Assembly (NCBI RefSeq): GCF_020740795.1
Contig: NC_067284.1
Coordinates: forward strand, 103,283,440-103,347,439
Length of the DNA stretch: 64,000 bases
Direction: 5' to 3'
Source: Apus apus
Taxonomy: Eukaryota; Chordata; Aves; Apodiformes; Apodidae
Below are positions 1 through 11,992 of the stretch, piece by piece; position 1 is the stretch's first letter, and every line of letters starts with the position of its first letter. The notes under the pieces are model-generated. The model did no database searches, was not told the DNA's origin, and saw only the letters and a program-made list of their open reading frames with translations. The position numbers and the translations under genes are program-made.

Positions 1-3000
1 TGCCTCCCAGCGTCGGGTCCTGCCGCACTGGGGGTGGAAGGTGAACAGGAAGCCAGCCATGAGGTGGGAAGGGGCAGGGACCCACCCCAATACCCATCTG
101 CCCTGCAGCCCCCCAGAGCCTGCAGCTGAGGTGTATGCAGCAGGCAGAGCCGCAGCTGGAGGCACCAGCGAGTCTCCAGCTCTACCAGCGCAGGGAAGGG
201 GCTGGGGCAGGGGAGCTGGCAAGGCCAGCTAAGACCAGAGCAGGACTGGGAGCTCCAAGATGGGCCCCAGCAAAGGGGGCAGTGCCACAGTGCCCAGAGC
301 GACGGAGCCAGGGCAACCGGGCCCGAGCCACAGCATGGGGCAGACCCAGCTTACCAGCCTGCATGTACTTCTCCAGCTGTTCCCGCCGCTGCTCCACCTC
401 TGCCGGGGTGAGGGTGAAGATCTTCTTTGGGGGAAAGGCTGGGACCACATTAGCGCCATACTCTTTCCTTAACTGGAAAGAGAGCAGAGTGGTGCGGGAG
501 TCACTGGGGAGGTGGTGGGTGCTCTGCCCCCACCCCAGGGCTGGGGACAGCTCCCTACCTGCTCGTGCAGCCCCAGGAGCTGGCTGTAGCGCACTCGGCA
601 GTGCAACACCCCGTTCACATGGATGTTGTAGGCCTGCAGGGAGAGACACCGGTCATATCGCAGTGCTGGGGATGGAAGGGCCTGGGGGCCAGTCCAGATG
701 GGGGGAAACAGGCCAGCCTAGGGGAGCCCCAACAGGGCATAGCCATGGCCACCAGCATGGCCAGGGCCTGGAGGGGCAGCTGGCAGCACTCAAGGGCTAC
801 ACATCAGCGAGGATGGATTCCAGCTTGTGTAAGCACTAGTGTCACCAGCAGAACCAGGACAGGGATCATTCCCCCGTGCTCAGCACTGGTGAGGCCACAG
901 CTCAAATTTTGGGGTCAGTTTTGGGCCCCTCACAAGAAGGACACTGAGAGGCTGGATCTTGTCCAGAGAACGGCAACGGAGCTGGGGAAGGGTCTGGAGC
1001 AACAAGTATGATGAGGAGCAGCTGAGGGAACTGGGGGTGTTCAGCCTGGAGAAAAGGAGGCTGAGGGGAGACCTTCTCACTCTCTACAACTCCCTGAAAG
1101 AGGTTGGAGCCAGGGGGGTCAGTCTCTTCTCCCAAGGAACAAGAAACAGGACAAGAGGAAACAGCCTCAAGTTGTGCCAGGGGAGGTTTAGACTGGATAT
1201 CGGGAACAATTTCTTCATGGAAAAGGGTTGTCAGGCCCTGGCCCAGGCTGCCCAGGGTAGTGGTGGAGTCCCCATCCCTGGAGGGATTTCAAAGCCATAA
1301 AGATGTGGTGCTGAGGGACATGGTTTAGTGGTGGCCTTGCCAGTGCTGGGTTAATATCTGGATTTGATGATCTTAAAGGTCTTTTCCAACCGTAACAATT
1401 CCATGATTCCATAACTTGCACACATAAGTACAACAGCACCAAAGGGTTCCTCTGTGCTGTCCCTCTGAAGACATGTCAGTGACGGTGCAGTCCTGCAGGC
1501 CAGTGGGACCCTTCTGGGACAGCTCTGCTCCCAGCCAGAGATGGCAGCTCAAGCAGGCACCTCCTGTGGCTTGAAGCTCCAGGCATCCTCCTGGCCCAGA
1601 GCAGGGCTGCCTGAGGCTGGTGGAGGCATCTGCCCAGGCCACACTGGCCCAGCACATGCTGGAGCTCACACCGCCTTCTCACACCATCTGCCAAGCCAAA
1701 GGGTTGGAAGCTGCCCAGGGTCCCTGCAGAGGGACCAGGATGGATGCTGGGTGGCCCAGGCAGCACCCCTGCCTGCCCAGGCACAGCTCAGGAAACATGG
1801 GGACTGTGGCTCCCTGTCCCCAGGGAGGGCTCTCCGGGCAGTCACGAGCTCCTGCCCAGACCCAGAGCTCCCCCCTGACAGTGGAGACAAGGCCCTCCCT
1901 GGCCCAAGGAGCTATCACAGCACCTGAGGGCAAAGAGCACTGGGTTGAAGGTACCTCAGGCGCTTGCTCTGGGCCTTGTGTGACTGCAGCTGCCTGGGGA
2001 TCACCAGATCCCTCCACAGTCACAGAATGGTGGGGGTTGGGAGTGGCCTCTGGAGATCATCTAGTCCAACCCCTTGCTCAAGCAGGGTCACATACAGCTG
2101 GTGGCACAGGGTCGTGCCCAGATGGGTTTTGAGTAGTTCCAGAGGAGATTCCACAGCAGCCGTAGGCAGCCTGTTCCAGTGCTCTGTCATCATCAAAGTC
2201 AGTAAGTTTTTCTTCATGTTCAGATGGAACTTCCTGTGTTGCTCATTGTGCCCACTGTCACTGGGCACCACTGAAAAGTCTGGTCCCATCCTCCTGACAC
2301 CCACCCTTTAGATGTTTATAAGCATTTACAAGATCCCCTCTCAGTCTTCTCTTGCCAAGGCTGAGCAGACCCAGGTATCTCAGCCTTCCCTGACAGAGGT
2401 GTTTCAGTCCCCTCATCATCCTCACAGCCCTCTGCTAGACTCTCTCCAGTCACTCCATGTTTTGTACAGGGGGGCCCAGAACCGGATACAGAACTCCAGA
2501 TGTGGCCTCATCGGAGTAGAGGGGGAAGATCACCCTCCGACAACTCACGACTGCCATCCGTGTCTGCCTTCTGCTCCCAACAGGACGAGGGGGATCCCCC
2601 AGAGGGGTCTCAGCGAAGGGGGCAGGCGAGGGGTCCCCATGGCAGCAGGCAGGGAGAAGCGGGATGCCAGGAGCAGCAGGGAGCACAGCCCGGACCAGCC
2701 CCCACGGCCACCTCTAGGCAGCCGGACCCTCCTCGGCGTGGAAGGGCCGGTGCCCGGGAGTCCCCAGGCCACCAACTACCCGGCAGCAGCGTCACCCCGG
2801 CAGCCCGGGGGCCGTGCCCGGGGGAGCTACCGAGCTGGAGGGCGTTCACGGGCCGCCGAGCAAAACAGGAAGCCGGGAAGAACGGACCGGACGGGCTGGC
2901 CGGCCAGGACGAGCCGGGCCCGGGAGACTGAACGGGGCCCCCGCCCGCTGCCCCCCCCTGGCCCGCCGCGGGCCCAGCCCGCAGCGCCCCGCACCAGCTG

Positions 3001-3328
3001 CCTCCCGGGCCCCCCCCCCCGACCCCCTCGGAGTCCGGCCCCGTCCCTGCCAGCCCCGGGGCGCGGGGACCGGCAGCAGAGTGCTGGCTGGGGGTGGCGG
3101 CCGGCCGGGGGCTGCACGCCCCGCACGCCACGGCCCCGGGGCTGCCGGGCCGCACGACTCCACCGGACGGCTGGGACGGCGGCCGTGGCCCCGCTGGGCG
3201 CTGCCGCCGCGGGCCTGGCCAGAACCGGGGCCGCAGGGACCGCTCCGCTCCGCCCCGGCCCCGCTCACCACGTAGGCGGCGCCGCCGTCGCCGGCGCGCG
3301 TCTCGGTCTCGGGGATGGAGAAGTGCAT
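1..3328 (-). CDS. SNX17: Sorting nexin 17, 5' exons only (gene runs off the left edge)
   Basis: SNX17 is an endosomal sorting nexin with PX, FERM-like and C-terminal regions; it binds PI3P and recycles NPxY cargo such as LRP1 and integrins. Only the start of the PX domain is here. Coding exons on the minus strand are 3328-3269 (starts [16 protein letters not shown]), 633-559 (contains [16 protein letters not shown]), 472-355 (contains LRKEYGANV, then [15 protein letters not shown]) and 27-1 (starts VRQDP, cut by the window). All have GT/AG borders and compatible phases. The residues match human SNX17 almost throughout; SNX31 is less likely given this identity. The first intron (about 2.6 kb) holds two CR1 fragments. 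The gene is head-to-head with EIF2B4, as in mammals, with 499 bp between start codons. Confidence 0.95.
790..1412 (+). mobile_element. CR1 LINE 3' fragment
   Basis: This piece lies in SNX17 intron 1 and reads in the CR1 sense direction. It has degenerate remains of the ORF2 C-terminus (reading like [13 protein letters not shown], then [23 protein letters not shown]), followed by the typical 3' end with ttttccaaccgtaacaattc. It is 5'-truncated with an open frame interrupted several times, so it is inactive. Confidence 0.85.
2018..2600 (-). mobile_element. CR1 LINE 3' fragment, antisense
   Basis: The reverse complement shows the CR1 3' region: a tail at 2021-2060 (cacagaatggtgggg then atctagtccaacccct), and upstream the [19 protein letters not shown]-like ORF2 end. 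It is a 5'-truncated old copy in SNX17 intron 1. Confidence 0.85.
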
Positions 3329-3827
3329 GGCGGGGCCGGGGCCGGGTCGCGCGCCCCCGCTACCTGCCGCGCGCCGCCATCTCGGGCCGGGCGCTCCCCG
3401 GCACCGCCCCGCGGGGCCCCCGCGATGGCGCGGCCGGTGGAACCGCCCGCCGGGGCCGGCCCGGCCGCCCGCCCCGCCCCGGTGACACCCCCCGCTCCCG
3501 GGAGACCCAGGGCAGCCCCGTGCGGGACCCCCCTTCCCCCCCCCCCCCCCGACCCCTGCCGCGGCGCCCGGTGATGAACGCCCGCCCGGAGCGGGAGGGG
3601 TCCCGGCCGCGGGGAGTTCGGGGAAGAGCCGGGCCGGGGGTCGCTGGGCCGCGGCGGCAGCGGGCGGGGAGGGCAGGGATGGGGAGGGACGGCCCGGCGG
3701 AGGGGCCGGCCCCCGGCACCGAATGGCGTCGTGCGGGGCCGCTGGCGTCACGGGCCGTCACGCGGGGCTGGCGGGGCAGCGCCCTCCGAGCGGCAGGGGG
3801 CGCTGCGGGGCGCGGCGGGCGGGCGTC
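3329..3827. promoter_or_regulatory. Bidirectional CpG-rich promoter between SNX17 and EIF2B4
   Basis: The 499 bp between the two start codons is extremely GC- and CpG-rich with long C and G runs and no TATA box. Both genes begin at its edges in opposite directions. A shared housekeeping promoter is inferred from this geometry, which mammals also have at this locus. I did not locate transcription starts. Confidence 0.7.
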
Positions 3828-6800
3828 ATGGCGGAGCGGGAGCTGCGGGGCGGTGAGTGGGCGCGGGGCTGCGGCGGGACCGGCCCGGCGGGACCGGCCC
3901 CCACCCCGCCGCTCGGCCTTCCCGCACTCAGGACAGTCCGGTCCCCGCGGCTGGTGCCGGCCCGGCCCCGCTCACGCTTCCCCTCGTTGCAGGTGCGGGC
4001 CCCGAAGCCGCCGCGCCGGTGCCGGCGGGAGCGCAGGTGAGCAGGGCCGTGCGGCGGGGACGGGGCCCGGCGTGGGGGGCCGGGGCTGCCTGACGGTCTG
4101 TGCCCGCAGGTCCCGGAGCTTTCCCGGGAGGAGAAGCTGCAGCAGAGGAAGGAGAAGAAGCAGCAGAAGAAGAAGAAGAGGAGCGAGAAGGGGTCGGTGG
4201 CCGAGCCCTCGGAGCTGGGGACAACCTCCGACCCTGGGCAGCCACGGGGTGAGGACCTCCATCCCCCCCGCGCAGCCTGCCAAGCCAGGGGAGCCCACGG
4301 CAGATGTCCCCAGCACCCCAGACAGCGGTGGCCATGCCCCCGGGAGTATCCCTGGCTGGAACAGCCCTGAGCTAGGAGTGTCATCTGGGTGGGGAGGCCA
4401 CAGGGGTACCACTGGGGTGTCCGACCTCTCCACACCCAAGTGTGAAGGCATCTCAAGTGCCTGTGTCTTGTGGGACCCGAGATCTAGAGAAGCCAGTTGC
4501 CTCCCAAAACCGAATGTAGGGCTGACCTGGTGATCCCCATATCAGCTGCATGAGGGTGGGACAGTGCTGGAGAATGTGGGGCAGACCCTGCACGGAGGAG
4601 GCTCTCCCTGCCACTGGTGCCCCACACGGTGGGGGGTACATGTGGTGGGGGAGGCTGGGCAGAGACCTCCTCCTTCCTTTCCTGCAGTTGCTGCTCACCC
4701 CACATCCCCCCCAGCCGTGGCTGATGGCCCCAATGACAGCGAGAAGCCCGCAGGGGGCAAGAGCAAAGCTGAGCTACGAGCAGAGCGTCGGGCCAAGCAG
4801 GAGGCTGAGCGGGCCCAGAAGCAGGCCAAGAAAGCAGAGCTGGGCCAGGTGGCCACCACAGCCAAGCCCAGGCTGGCCCCCACTGAGCCCCAGTCAGGTA
4901 TGGGCATGGTCACTGCAGGGTGGGGAGGGGGCTGCGGCAGGTGTCTGCCTGTCCCATCTTTGTGCAGTTCCCTGGGCCCTGCCCCGTGTTTCCCGAGTTC
5001 CAGCACAGCGTGGCTGGGCTGGGGGCTGCACCAGGGCAGTGCCCCCTCACGCCACCCATGCTGCTTGTCCCCACAGTGGTGAAGCGGCTGCCGGAGCACG
5101 TGCAGGTGGATGACCCTGCTGCCCAGAGGAGACTGGCCAAGAAGCTGGAGAGGCAGCAGGTGGGAGGAGGGCTTGGTGAGGGGCTGCAGTGTGCGTGGTG
5201 GGGTGGGACTGGGGTGCCTTGATGGGGTGCTGGAGGGGGCAGGGCTGTGTGGCAGCGTGGGTAAGCCATCCTCAATACCATTCGGCTACAGGTACCTCTG
5301 AGGCAGGACTATGGCACCAAGGTCAACCTGTTCTCCCACTTGCACCAGTACAGCCGCAAGAAGCCGCTGACACAGCAGATGAGGTATGTGGCCTCCCCAG
5401 CCCAGGCTGCTGGCCATCATTTGGCTCAGTTTTGACTGGCTTGGCTGAAAAATGGCTGTAGCGAAGGGAAGGGGGATACTGGGGCTTGGTGGGATGGAGG
5501 GGTACCCCTTTGGAAAATATTTCAAACCCCTTGGAAGAAGCTCTGAACGGCAGCAGCAGCAGGGGCAGATATCCAGCCTGTGAGGTGGGGAGAGCTGCCC
5601 TGGGGCCATACAGGGCCACAGGAGAAGGGCTGTGGGATTAGCATGGCTCCTTGGGTCACAAAGCAGGTGGGGCTGGGCTGAGGCCCCCCATTTTGGGCCA
5701 TCCCTGGGTGTTTTGGAGGCCTGGCCATGGGCTGGTTGTTCCTGGGCCGTGGAGGGCGGCGCTGACAGCTCCCATGTGTGTCCCTGCAGCATCCCCTCCA
5801 CCGTCATTCACCCGGCTGTGGTGCGCCTCGGCCTCCAGTACTCCCAGGGCATCATCAATGGCTCCAACGCCCGCTGCATCGCCCTGTTGGAAGTCTTCAA
5901 ACAGGTACCTGAGCAGCTGCCTGTGCCCACTGAGCAGCACGGGCCTCGCTCCATGCCCGGGTGTCTCTTCCCTGACTACTGAGGCTGTACCTGTGCTCAG
6001 TCTTCCTTGACCTCTTCCTTCTGAGCAGGGATGGGTCCTGCTGGGATCCTGTTCTGGTGCTGCTGCTGATACTACAGTTTTGGGTTCCTGGAGCACCGCT
6101 GTGCCTCCCCCATGAAAGCTGTGCAGTACTCACTCATGCCTGGTCTGCAGCATCCTGGGTGAGGGAGGCCACGTGCTGTGCCCTGAACTCACGTTCTCTC
6201 TCTTCTTCTCTCAGCTGATCCGGGATTATTCAACTCCCCCAAACGAGGAGCTGTCACGGGACTTGGTGGCCAAATTGAAGCCACACATCAGGTGAGGGTT
6301 CCGAGTGCCAGAGCACAGGGACTGGAGCTCCACAGAGCGTGGTCCACTGGTCTCCTCTCTGGGCTGGTGTCCACCCAAACCTGGGCTGACTTCCCTGGTG
6401 GGAAGTGCCTCCCTGCCCATCACCCCCAGCTGCACCCTCCCTCTGCCTGTCCCTGCCCTGCAGGCTGCTCTGGAGCCAAGCCCATGTCCTCTCTGCAGCT
6501 TCCTGAACCAGTGCCGGCCCCTCTCAGCCAGCATGGGCAATGCCATTAAGTTTCTCAAGAAGGAGATTTCGTGCCTGCCCGACACCCTGCGAGAGGAGGA
6601 GGTGAGTGGTCTCAGGCAAGCTGCAGGCACCTGGGTGGAGGGACAGCCCTGGCGCAGGTCAAGCAGGGAGAAGTGGTGGGATGCAGGCTGAGAGCAGTGC
6701 TGCAGAGAAGCTAAGGGACTTGGCCACCAGTGTCTCCAGCCACAGCTGGAGCAGAGACTGCAGCCAGACCTGCGCCCCTCTGCTTGCCCCCAGGGGTCAG

Positions 6801-9664
6801 GGTGCACCACGGCAGATGTTGGGCTGTTCGTGTTGCTAGGTTGGTGGGACTGGAGGGATGTTAAGACCGGAGAACCTGGTCTCGGTGAAGGCAGCGCTGC
6901 ATCACAGGCCTGGGCAGCAGCCAGCGTTGCACCTGCGTCGAGAGGCAACTCTTGGGTGGCTGCAGGAGTGGCAGCAGCTGGACGCCATGAGCTGCCCTTG
7001 TCCACCAGGACTGCCTGTGAGCATTGCTTGACAGCAGCACTAAAGTAATGGGTGAAGAAGATGTTTTTTCAGTTCTCAGCTATATCCCATGCAAAATGGC
7101 TGTGGAGCAGGGGGCAAGATGGTGGTACATGTCAGGAGCTGGCTATGAGGACCCCCGAGGGAGCTCAGCTGATGGGCTCAGAGGAGTCAGGCTGGAGAGA
7201 CTGAGCAGTAATATCCACGGGATGAGCAGAGCACTGACCCAGGAGGTGTGGGGCAGAGCTAGGGAGGGCCCGATGGCAGCTCCAACGTGTGGTGTGCATT
7301 GTGGTCTGCTGGGAGACTTGTGCCAGGACAGGAGTGGCCTTGGTGTCCTGCAGAGCCCCTGTCCCAGGGAAAGGTACTGTTCAGCAGCCAGGCCAGTTGG
7401 GAGCAGGCAGGGCTCTCTGCTTGCAGGCAGAGCCAAGCCCAAGGGACAGCAGAGTGTCTGTGGGGCAGGCAGGCCACACTGCACCTCATGGCTTTGTCTT
7501 CCCTAGGCAAAGCAGAAGCTGCAGGACACCATTGACAAATACCTGCGGGAGAAGATTCTTTTGGCAGCTGAAGCCATTTCGAAGTCTGCCTTTGAGAAGA
7601 TAAATGACAATGATGTGATCTTGGTGTATGGATGGTAAGGGGCAGCGGGTGGGAAAAGGGAGCAGAGCAGTCAAGTGAACATGAAAGCTCTTTCAAAAGC
7701 AGCTTTTCAGGGGTGGGAAAGTCAGCGTTGCCCAAGGAGGAGGGAGGGGCTGTGGCTCTGGGTGCAGCAACTAGAAATAAAACAAGCAGGGAGGGGGCAG
7801 CCAGAACTTGTCTGTGGTGGGCAGCTGGTAAATACAGGCACCAGGGAGATGTTTATGGCCAGCAGGGCTGGACAGGACAGTGGAAGAATGAGGTTGTTGG
7901 AACAGAGCAGAGTGGAGCCCTGCGATTGACACTCACTAGCTGGACTTGGGATTCTTTTAGTGCTTGTTAGGACTCCTGTCCCGTCTTGGGATGCTGATGA
8001 GTCCACGTGACAAGGTGGTGACAGATCACTGTCCTCCTGGCAGCTGCCGAGAGGAATGCTCAGCCCTGTCTGTGGAGCACGGTGGTTGCCCAGCTGTGTC
8101 CCTGCAGGGCACCTCTCCTGGTGATGGTGTTCCTGGTTCCCTGTACACCAGGACCGGATAGATGCTGGAGGCACTGGAGCCCTTGCACCCATTAGAGGAG
8201 CAAACAGGAGCGTCTGATCAAGTAGCCTTGTAGCAGCCTAGGCTGGTTGAGCCTTCCATACAGGGCACGTACAGAGTTCCCTGGCTTTTCACTGACATTT
8301 TAAACAAACCACAGTGAAGTCCAGTGCCAGGAAGCAGAAATACAGAAGCTCGTTCTTCCTTTGAGGGTCTGTGTCCCAGGAAGTAAAAGTGGGAAAAGGA
8401 GCCAGAGTCTGTTGTAGCAAAACAGAGCCCAGATGTGATGTGCCTCTGGAGTGGAGGAAGGGGCAGGTGCAGGAGGCCAGTGTGGGCTTGGAGTGTTACA
8501 AAAGGGAAACTGGGAGAGGGTCTGGAGAGGCAGCCCCTTGTGGTCTGTACAGGTCACCAGAGTGTTGCTGGAAGCCCAGCTCCCACCCTGGGTAAGGGAG
8601 AGGTTGCTCTGCTAGGGCTGGTGTGCCTGAGGACCTGCTGTGGCAGCTGGGCCTGGCAGTGCCAGCCCCTGCCATTGGCTGCAGGTCAGGGCTGTCCCTT
8701 GCAAAGGCTCAGGGAAGCTGCCCAGCCGCTCCGCAGGTGTCCCGCGCCAGAGCCCACGCTGAGGGACCTCCCCTGGCGCTGGGCTGCCCTCCTGGGCGAT
8801 GCTGGCGGTACTGGGCAGCCTCCTCACCCGTGTCCACCAGCTCTTCCCTGGTGAGCCGCACGCTCTGCGACGCCCACTCGGAGCACGGCCGAGCCTTCCG
8901 TGTGATCGTGGTGGACAGCCGGCCGCGGCTGGAGGGCCGGGAGACGCTGCGCCGGCTGGTGCGCCACGGCATCCGCTGCACCTATGTCATGATCAACGCC
9001 ATCTCCTACGTGCTGCCGGAGGTGGGCAGCAGTGGGGGGCAGGGGGGAGGCTGCAGTGTGATGAAAGGTGCCAATGGCTCCCCGTGCTTCCCCGCCAGGT
9101 GTCCAAAGTGCTGCTGGGAGCCCACGCGCTCCTGGCCAACGGCTCCGTCATGTCCCGGGTGGGGACGTCCCAGATAGCGCTGGTCTCCAAGGCCTACAAT
9201 GTGCCCGTCCTGGTGTGCTGCGAGACCTACAAGTTCTGCGAGCGAGTGCAGACAGACTCTTTTGTCTCCAACGAGCTGGGTAAGGCTTCTGTCCCCTTCC
9301 TCTTCCCGCTGCTGGCCAGGATGTGCTTCTCTACCCTGCCATTCCCCTTCCCAGGCGAAGGGCCATCCCTCAGAGGAAGGGCAGCCTGGCAGGCAGCAGT
9401 GCTCGCGGGGCAGGATGGTGACGGACTGTCCCTCCCTCTGATCCTGGTCCTCTCTCCACAGATGATCCTGATGACCTGATCGTACTCCGGAAGGGCCAGG
9501 CCCAGCTGGGTGGCTGGGCAGAGAACAAGTCCTTGCGCCTCCTCAACCTGGTCTATGATGTGACGCCGCCTGACCTGGTGGATCTGGTCATCACGGACTT
9601 GGGCATGATCCCCTGCACCTCAGTGCCTGTTGTCCTGCGTGTCAAGAACGTGGATCAGCAGTAG
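3828..9664 (+). CDS. EIF2B4: Translation initiation factor eIF2B subunit delta
   Basis: eIF2B delta is a regulatory subunit of the decameric guanine-nucleotide exchange factor that recharges eIF2 in the cytosol. Thirteen coding exons: 3828-3852, 3993-4036, 4110-4248, 4688-4897, 5077-5159, 5292-5383, 5790-5904, 6215-6291, 6499-6601, 7507-7634, 8841-9021, 9099-9279 and 9462-9664. They join in frame to 526 residues (human about 523). The N-terminus is a lysine-rich low-complexity tail ([13 protein letters not shown]). The C-terminal Rossmann-like eIF2B alpha/beta/delta fold is well conserved: [60 protein letters not shown] and a C-terminal [15 protein letters not shown]. Two overlapping AATAAA signals follow the stop. 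The intron between exons 10 and 11 (7635-8840) shows no further exon. Confidence 0.97.
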
Positions 9665-9682
9665 AGCAGCTGCACAGACACT

Positions 9683-9705
9683 AATAAACCAGGCCCCACA
9701 ATAAA
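9683..9705 (+). terminator. EIF2B4: EIF2B4 poly(A) signals
   Basis: Two AATAAA hexamers (9683-9688 and 9700-9705) lie 19 and 36 bp after the stop codon, giving a very short 3' UTR. The next 190 bp (9711-9897) show no gene or repeat that I recognise. Confidence 0.85.
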
Positions 9706-9897
9706 CCTTTGTCTGCCTTCTGCGGGGTGGCAGGAGCCCTGGTGTCATCACAGCCTCAACTCTGCACTTTCCTTGGGCACACTGGCACTTTTCCCCAGCG
9801 CTGCCCAGTCCTTCACCTTCTCCTCCAGGCTGCAGCAGGGAGGGACCTTCCCTGTCCCTGGAACCCTCCTCTGTGACCGGGGGAAAAATGTAAAATC

Positions 9898-10330
9898 ATA
9901 CAAGGATAGAATGGTTTGGTTTGGAAAAGGCCCTTTAAAGGTTACCTAGTTCCACCACCCTGCAATGAGCAGGGGCATCTTCAACTCGATCAGGTGGCTC
10001 ACAACTCTGTCCAAGCTGACCTGTAACGTTTCCAGGGATGGATGGGGCATCTCCCACGTCTCTGGGCAACCTGGGCGGGTATCTCACCACCCTCAGCGTG
10101 AAAAATTTCTTAATTCTCTGTAGTCTGAATCTCCCCTCTTCCAGTTTAAAACCATCACCCTTTGTCCTAGCACTGCAGGTCCCACAAAAAAGTCTGTCCC
10201 CATCTTTCTTACAGGCCCCTTCAGGTACCGGAAAGTGCAATAAGGTTTCCCCAGAGCCTTCTCCACGCTCAACGACCCTAACTCTCAGGGCACAGCTGCT
10301 GCAGCCCTGGGATCATTGTTGTGATGCTGG
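9898..10330 (-). mobile_element. CR1 LINE 3' fragment spanning the outer border of the palindrome
   Basis: The reverse complement reads as the CR1 end of ORF2 (RTKGDGFKLEEGRFRL, IKKFFTLRVVRY) and then the CR1 3' end with accaaaccattctatccttg. The 3' tail (9898-9922) lies outside the palindrome arm, whereas the mirror copy at 13135-13542 stops exactly at the arm border. This element was therefore complete at its 3' end before it was copied into the right arm. Confidence 0.85.
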
Positions 10331-11090
10331 TGACACTACGGTGACAGCCAGCTGAGCTGGTCTCAGGGTGCCGGGGCTGATGCCAGCACGAGCTGCCCCT
10401 CTGGGAGGGGCATGGGGCAGGCTCCAGCTCAAGCTGGGGGCTCTGGCACGGGGAGGGGGGTGTCCTCCCATGTCGCGCAGCATTCCCATCCGTTCCTGAT
10501 TTGGTGTAACTGGTGCTTATCCCAGCTCCCGGCAGCGATTGCTGAGGTCTGTCTGTGCCCCTCCCTGGAGCTTGTCAGTGCCCTGTGTTATCCCAGCTCC
10601 AGGGGGGAGCAAGGAAGAGATACCAGGGTACTAGGGTTCTCAGTTACTCTTCCCAAAAAGGGGTGTTCCACACCTGCTTTCACCTGTCCTTGCTGCTGTG
10701 GTGGGAAGGGGGGAGCCCTGCGGCCCTGGCCCCGGCCTGGAGCCGGTGAGGGAGGCCAGACTGACGGGGCTCGGGAGCTGGTGCTGCGTGTGGGGGCAGA
10801 GCAGGTCGCTCCGTCTCCTGCGCCCGGCTGCGCTGCCGGCTGCTGCCCGCGGGTGCGTGATGAGACACGGAGGGGCCGGGGAGCCCCGGGCCGAGGCTTT
10901 CCCGCGGGGAGAGGACGAGGGGAAGCCGGTGCCTCGGCCCGTGGGGCTCTGGGCTCCGGCCGGGGCGCTGCGGCCCGTGGGGAAACGAGGCCCCCGCTGC
11001 TCCGCAACCGAGACACCGGGAACGGCCCGGGTCGGCGGGGCCGGGGCTTGGGACCACCCGGTGCGGGAACGGCAGCGCGGGGGCGTCTCC

Positions 11091-11124
11091 ATGCAGATGA
11101 GGCAGCGCGGGGCATGACGGGACA
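11091..11124 (+). promoter_or_regulatory. Distal sequence element of U1 copy 1 (octamer plus ZNF143/SPH site)
   Basis: An octamer-like ATGCAGAT (one change from ATGCAAAT) at 11091-11098 lies about 215 bp upstream of the U1 start, where vertebrate snRNA enhancers sit. Just downstream, 11106-11124 in reverse complement reads tgtCCCGTCATGCCCCGCG, matching the Staf/ZNF143 consensus core. The proximal element should lie near 11240-11260 (tccgtgagttgcgag), but that match is tentative. Confidence 0.7.
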
Positions 11125-11307
11125 CCCGCCGCGCCAGCCCCCGGCGGGACACGGGGGTGCGGGGCCGGACGGGCGGCGCGTGGAGCGCGAGGACGGGGCG
11201 GGAGGGCGGGTGCGGGGCGGAGGGGGCGGGTGCGCGTGCGGGGCCGGTGTCCGTGAGTTGCGAGCGAGTGCGGCGGCGTGTGTGCGCGCTGTCGGGGAGA
11301 GGAGCTC

Positions 11308-11471
11308 ATACTTACCTGGCAGGGGAGACACCATGATCAGGCAGGTGGTTTTCCCAGGGCGAGGCTCATCCCCTGCACTCCGGGTGTGCTGACCCCTGCG
11401 ATTTCCCCAAATGCGGGAAACTCGACTGCATAATTTGTGGTAGTGGGGGACTGCGTTCGCGCTCTCCCCTG
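11308..11471 (+). ncRNA. RNU1: U1 spliceosomal snRNA gene, copy 1 (variant sequence)
   Basis: U1 snRNA base-pairs with 5' splice sites at the start of spliceosome assembly and binds U1-70K, U1A and U1C. The 164-nt length equals vertebrate U1. It begins ATACTTACCTGGCAGGGGAG with the splice-site recognition sequence intact, has the Sm site (taatttgtgg) near position 125, and ends ...gcgctctcccctg. Compared with human and chicken U1 as I remember them, loop I reads gatcaggcag instead of gatcaNgaag, and the U1A-binding loop II reads cctgcactcc instead of attgcactcc. A 3' box follows at 11480-11493. All core promoter and processing parts seem present, so it may be transcribed, but I cannot tell whether it is functional. 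Confidence 0.95.
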
Positions 11472-11479
11472 GTCTTGCG

Positions 11480-11493
11480 GTTCTAAAAGCAGA
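11480..11493 (+). terminator. snRNA 3' box of U1 copy 1
   Basis: gttctaaaagcaga, 9 bp after the mature 3' end, fits the vertebrate snRNA 3'-box consensus GTTTN0-3AAARNNAGA that directs Integrator processing. Confidence 0.75.
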
Positions 11494-11970
11494 TGATGTG
11501 TGGCTCTGATGATGAGGAGGGGGCTAGTCTCTCTCTGCTCGCTGACTAGACCTCTCTGTTTTCTCCCGCCTCCCCGCACCGCTGTACCTCAGCGCCCGCC
11601 CCCGCTTCGTCCCCCGCCCGCACCGGCGGCCCCGCACCGCTCCCTGCCCGCGGCCTCGCCCGCAGCTCCGCCGCACACGAATGAGAGCAGTCGTGACTGC
11701 TTGGATTTCTAAGGGGAAACACACGCTGTACTTCCTTCTATCAACCCATCTCCGTGCCCCTGGGCAGCGCTGGCGATGTCCGGTGGCGTGCGGCGGAGCT
11801 GCGGGCGAGGCCGCGGGCAGGGAGCGGTGCGGGGCCGCCGGTGCGGGCGGGGGACGAAGCGGGGGCGGGCGCTGAGGTACAGCGGTGCGGGGAGGCGGGA
11901 GAAAACAGAGAGGTCTAGTCAGCGAGCAGAGAGAGACTAGCCCCCTCCTCATCATCAGAGCCACACATCA

Positions 11971-11984
11971 TCTGCTTTTAGAAC
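11971..11984 (-). terminator. snRNA 3' box of U1 copy 2
   Basis: Mirror image of the copy 1 3' box, 8 bp downstream of the copy 2 mature end, with identical sequence. Confidence 0.75.
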
Positions 11985-11992
11985 CGCAAGAC

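Larger units (their letters stand above)
9923..11676 (+). repeat. Left arm of a 3.6 kb inverted repeat carrying a U1 gene
   Basis: Positions here pair with 11788-13542 in reverse complement: coordinate sums are 23464 in the inner part and 23465 in the outer part, implying one single-base indel. By eye I count about five substitutions plus that indel over 1754 bp, so about 99.7% identity. The arm contains part of a CR1 (outer end), about 900 bp of GC-rich sequence without a recognised gene, the U1 enhancer and the U1 gene, and a GC-rich inner stretch. A 111 bp unique spacer (11677-11787) separates the arms. Confidence 0.93.

Noticed and set aside
2312-4533. Several long proline-, arginine- and glycine-rich frames around the SNX17-EIF2B4 promoter
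   Set aside because: They are open in several frames at once because of CpG richness; the real exons lie in other frames with conserved residues.
10412-11392. 326-codon open frame across the left palindrome arm and its mirror at 12072-13097
   Set aside because: It is GC-rich sequence open by composition, overlaps the U1 gene, has no recognised domain, and its mirror frame diverges at the N-terminus because of the indel between arms.
11505-11555. Possible C/D-box snoRNA (tgatgat followed by ctga) between the two U1 genes
   Set aside because: There is no terminal stem, spacing is irregular and it is not in an intron.
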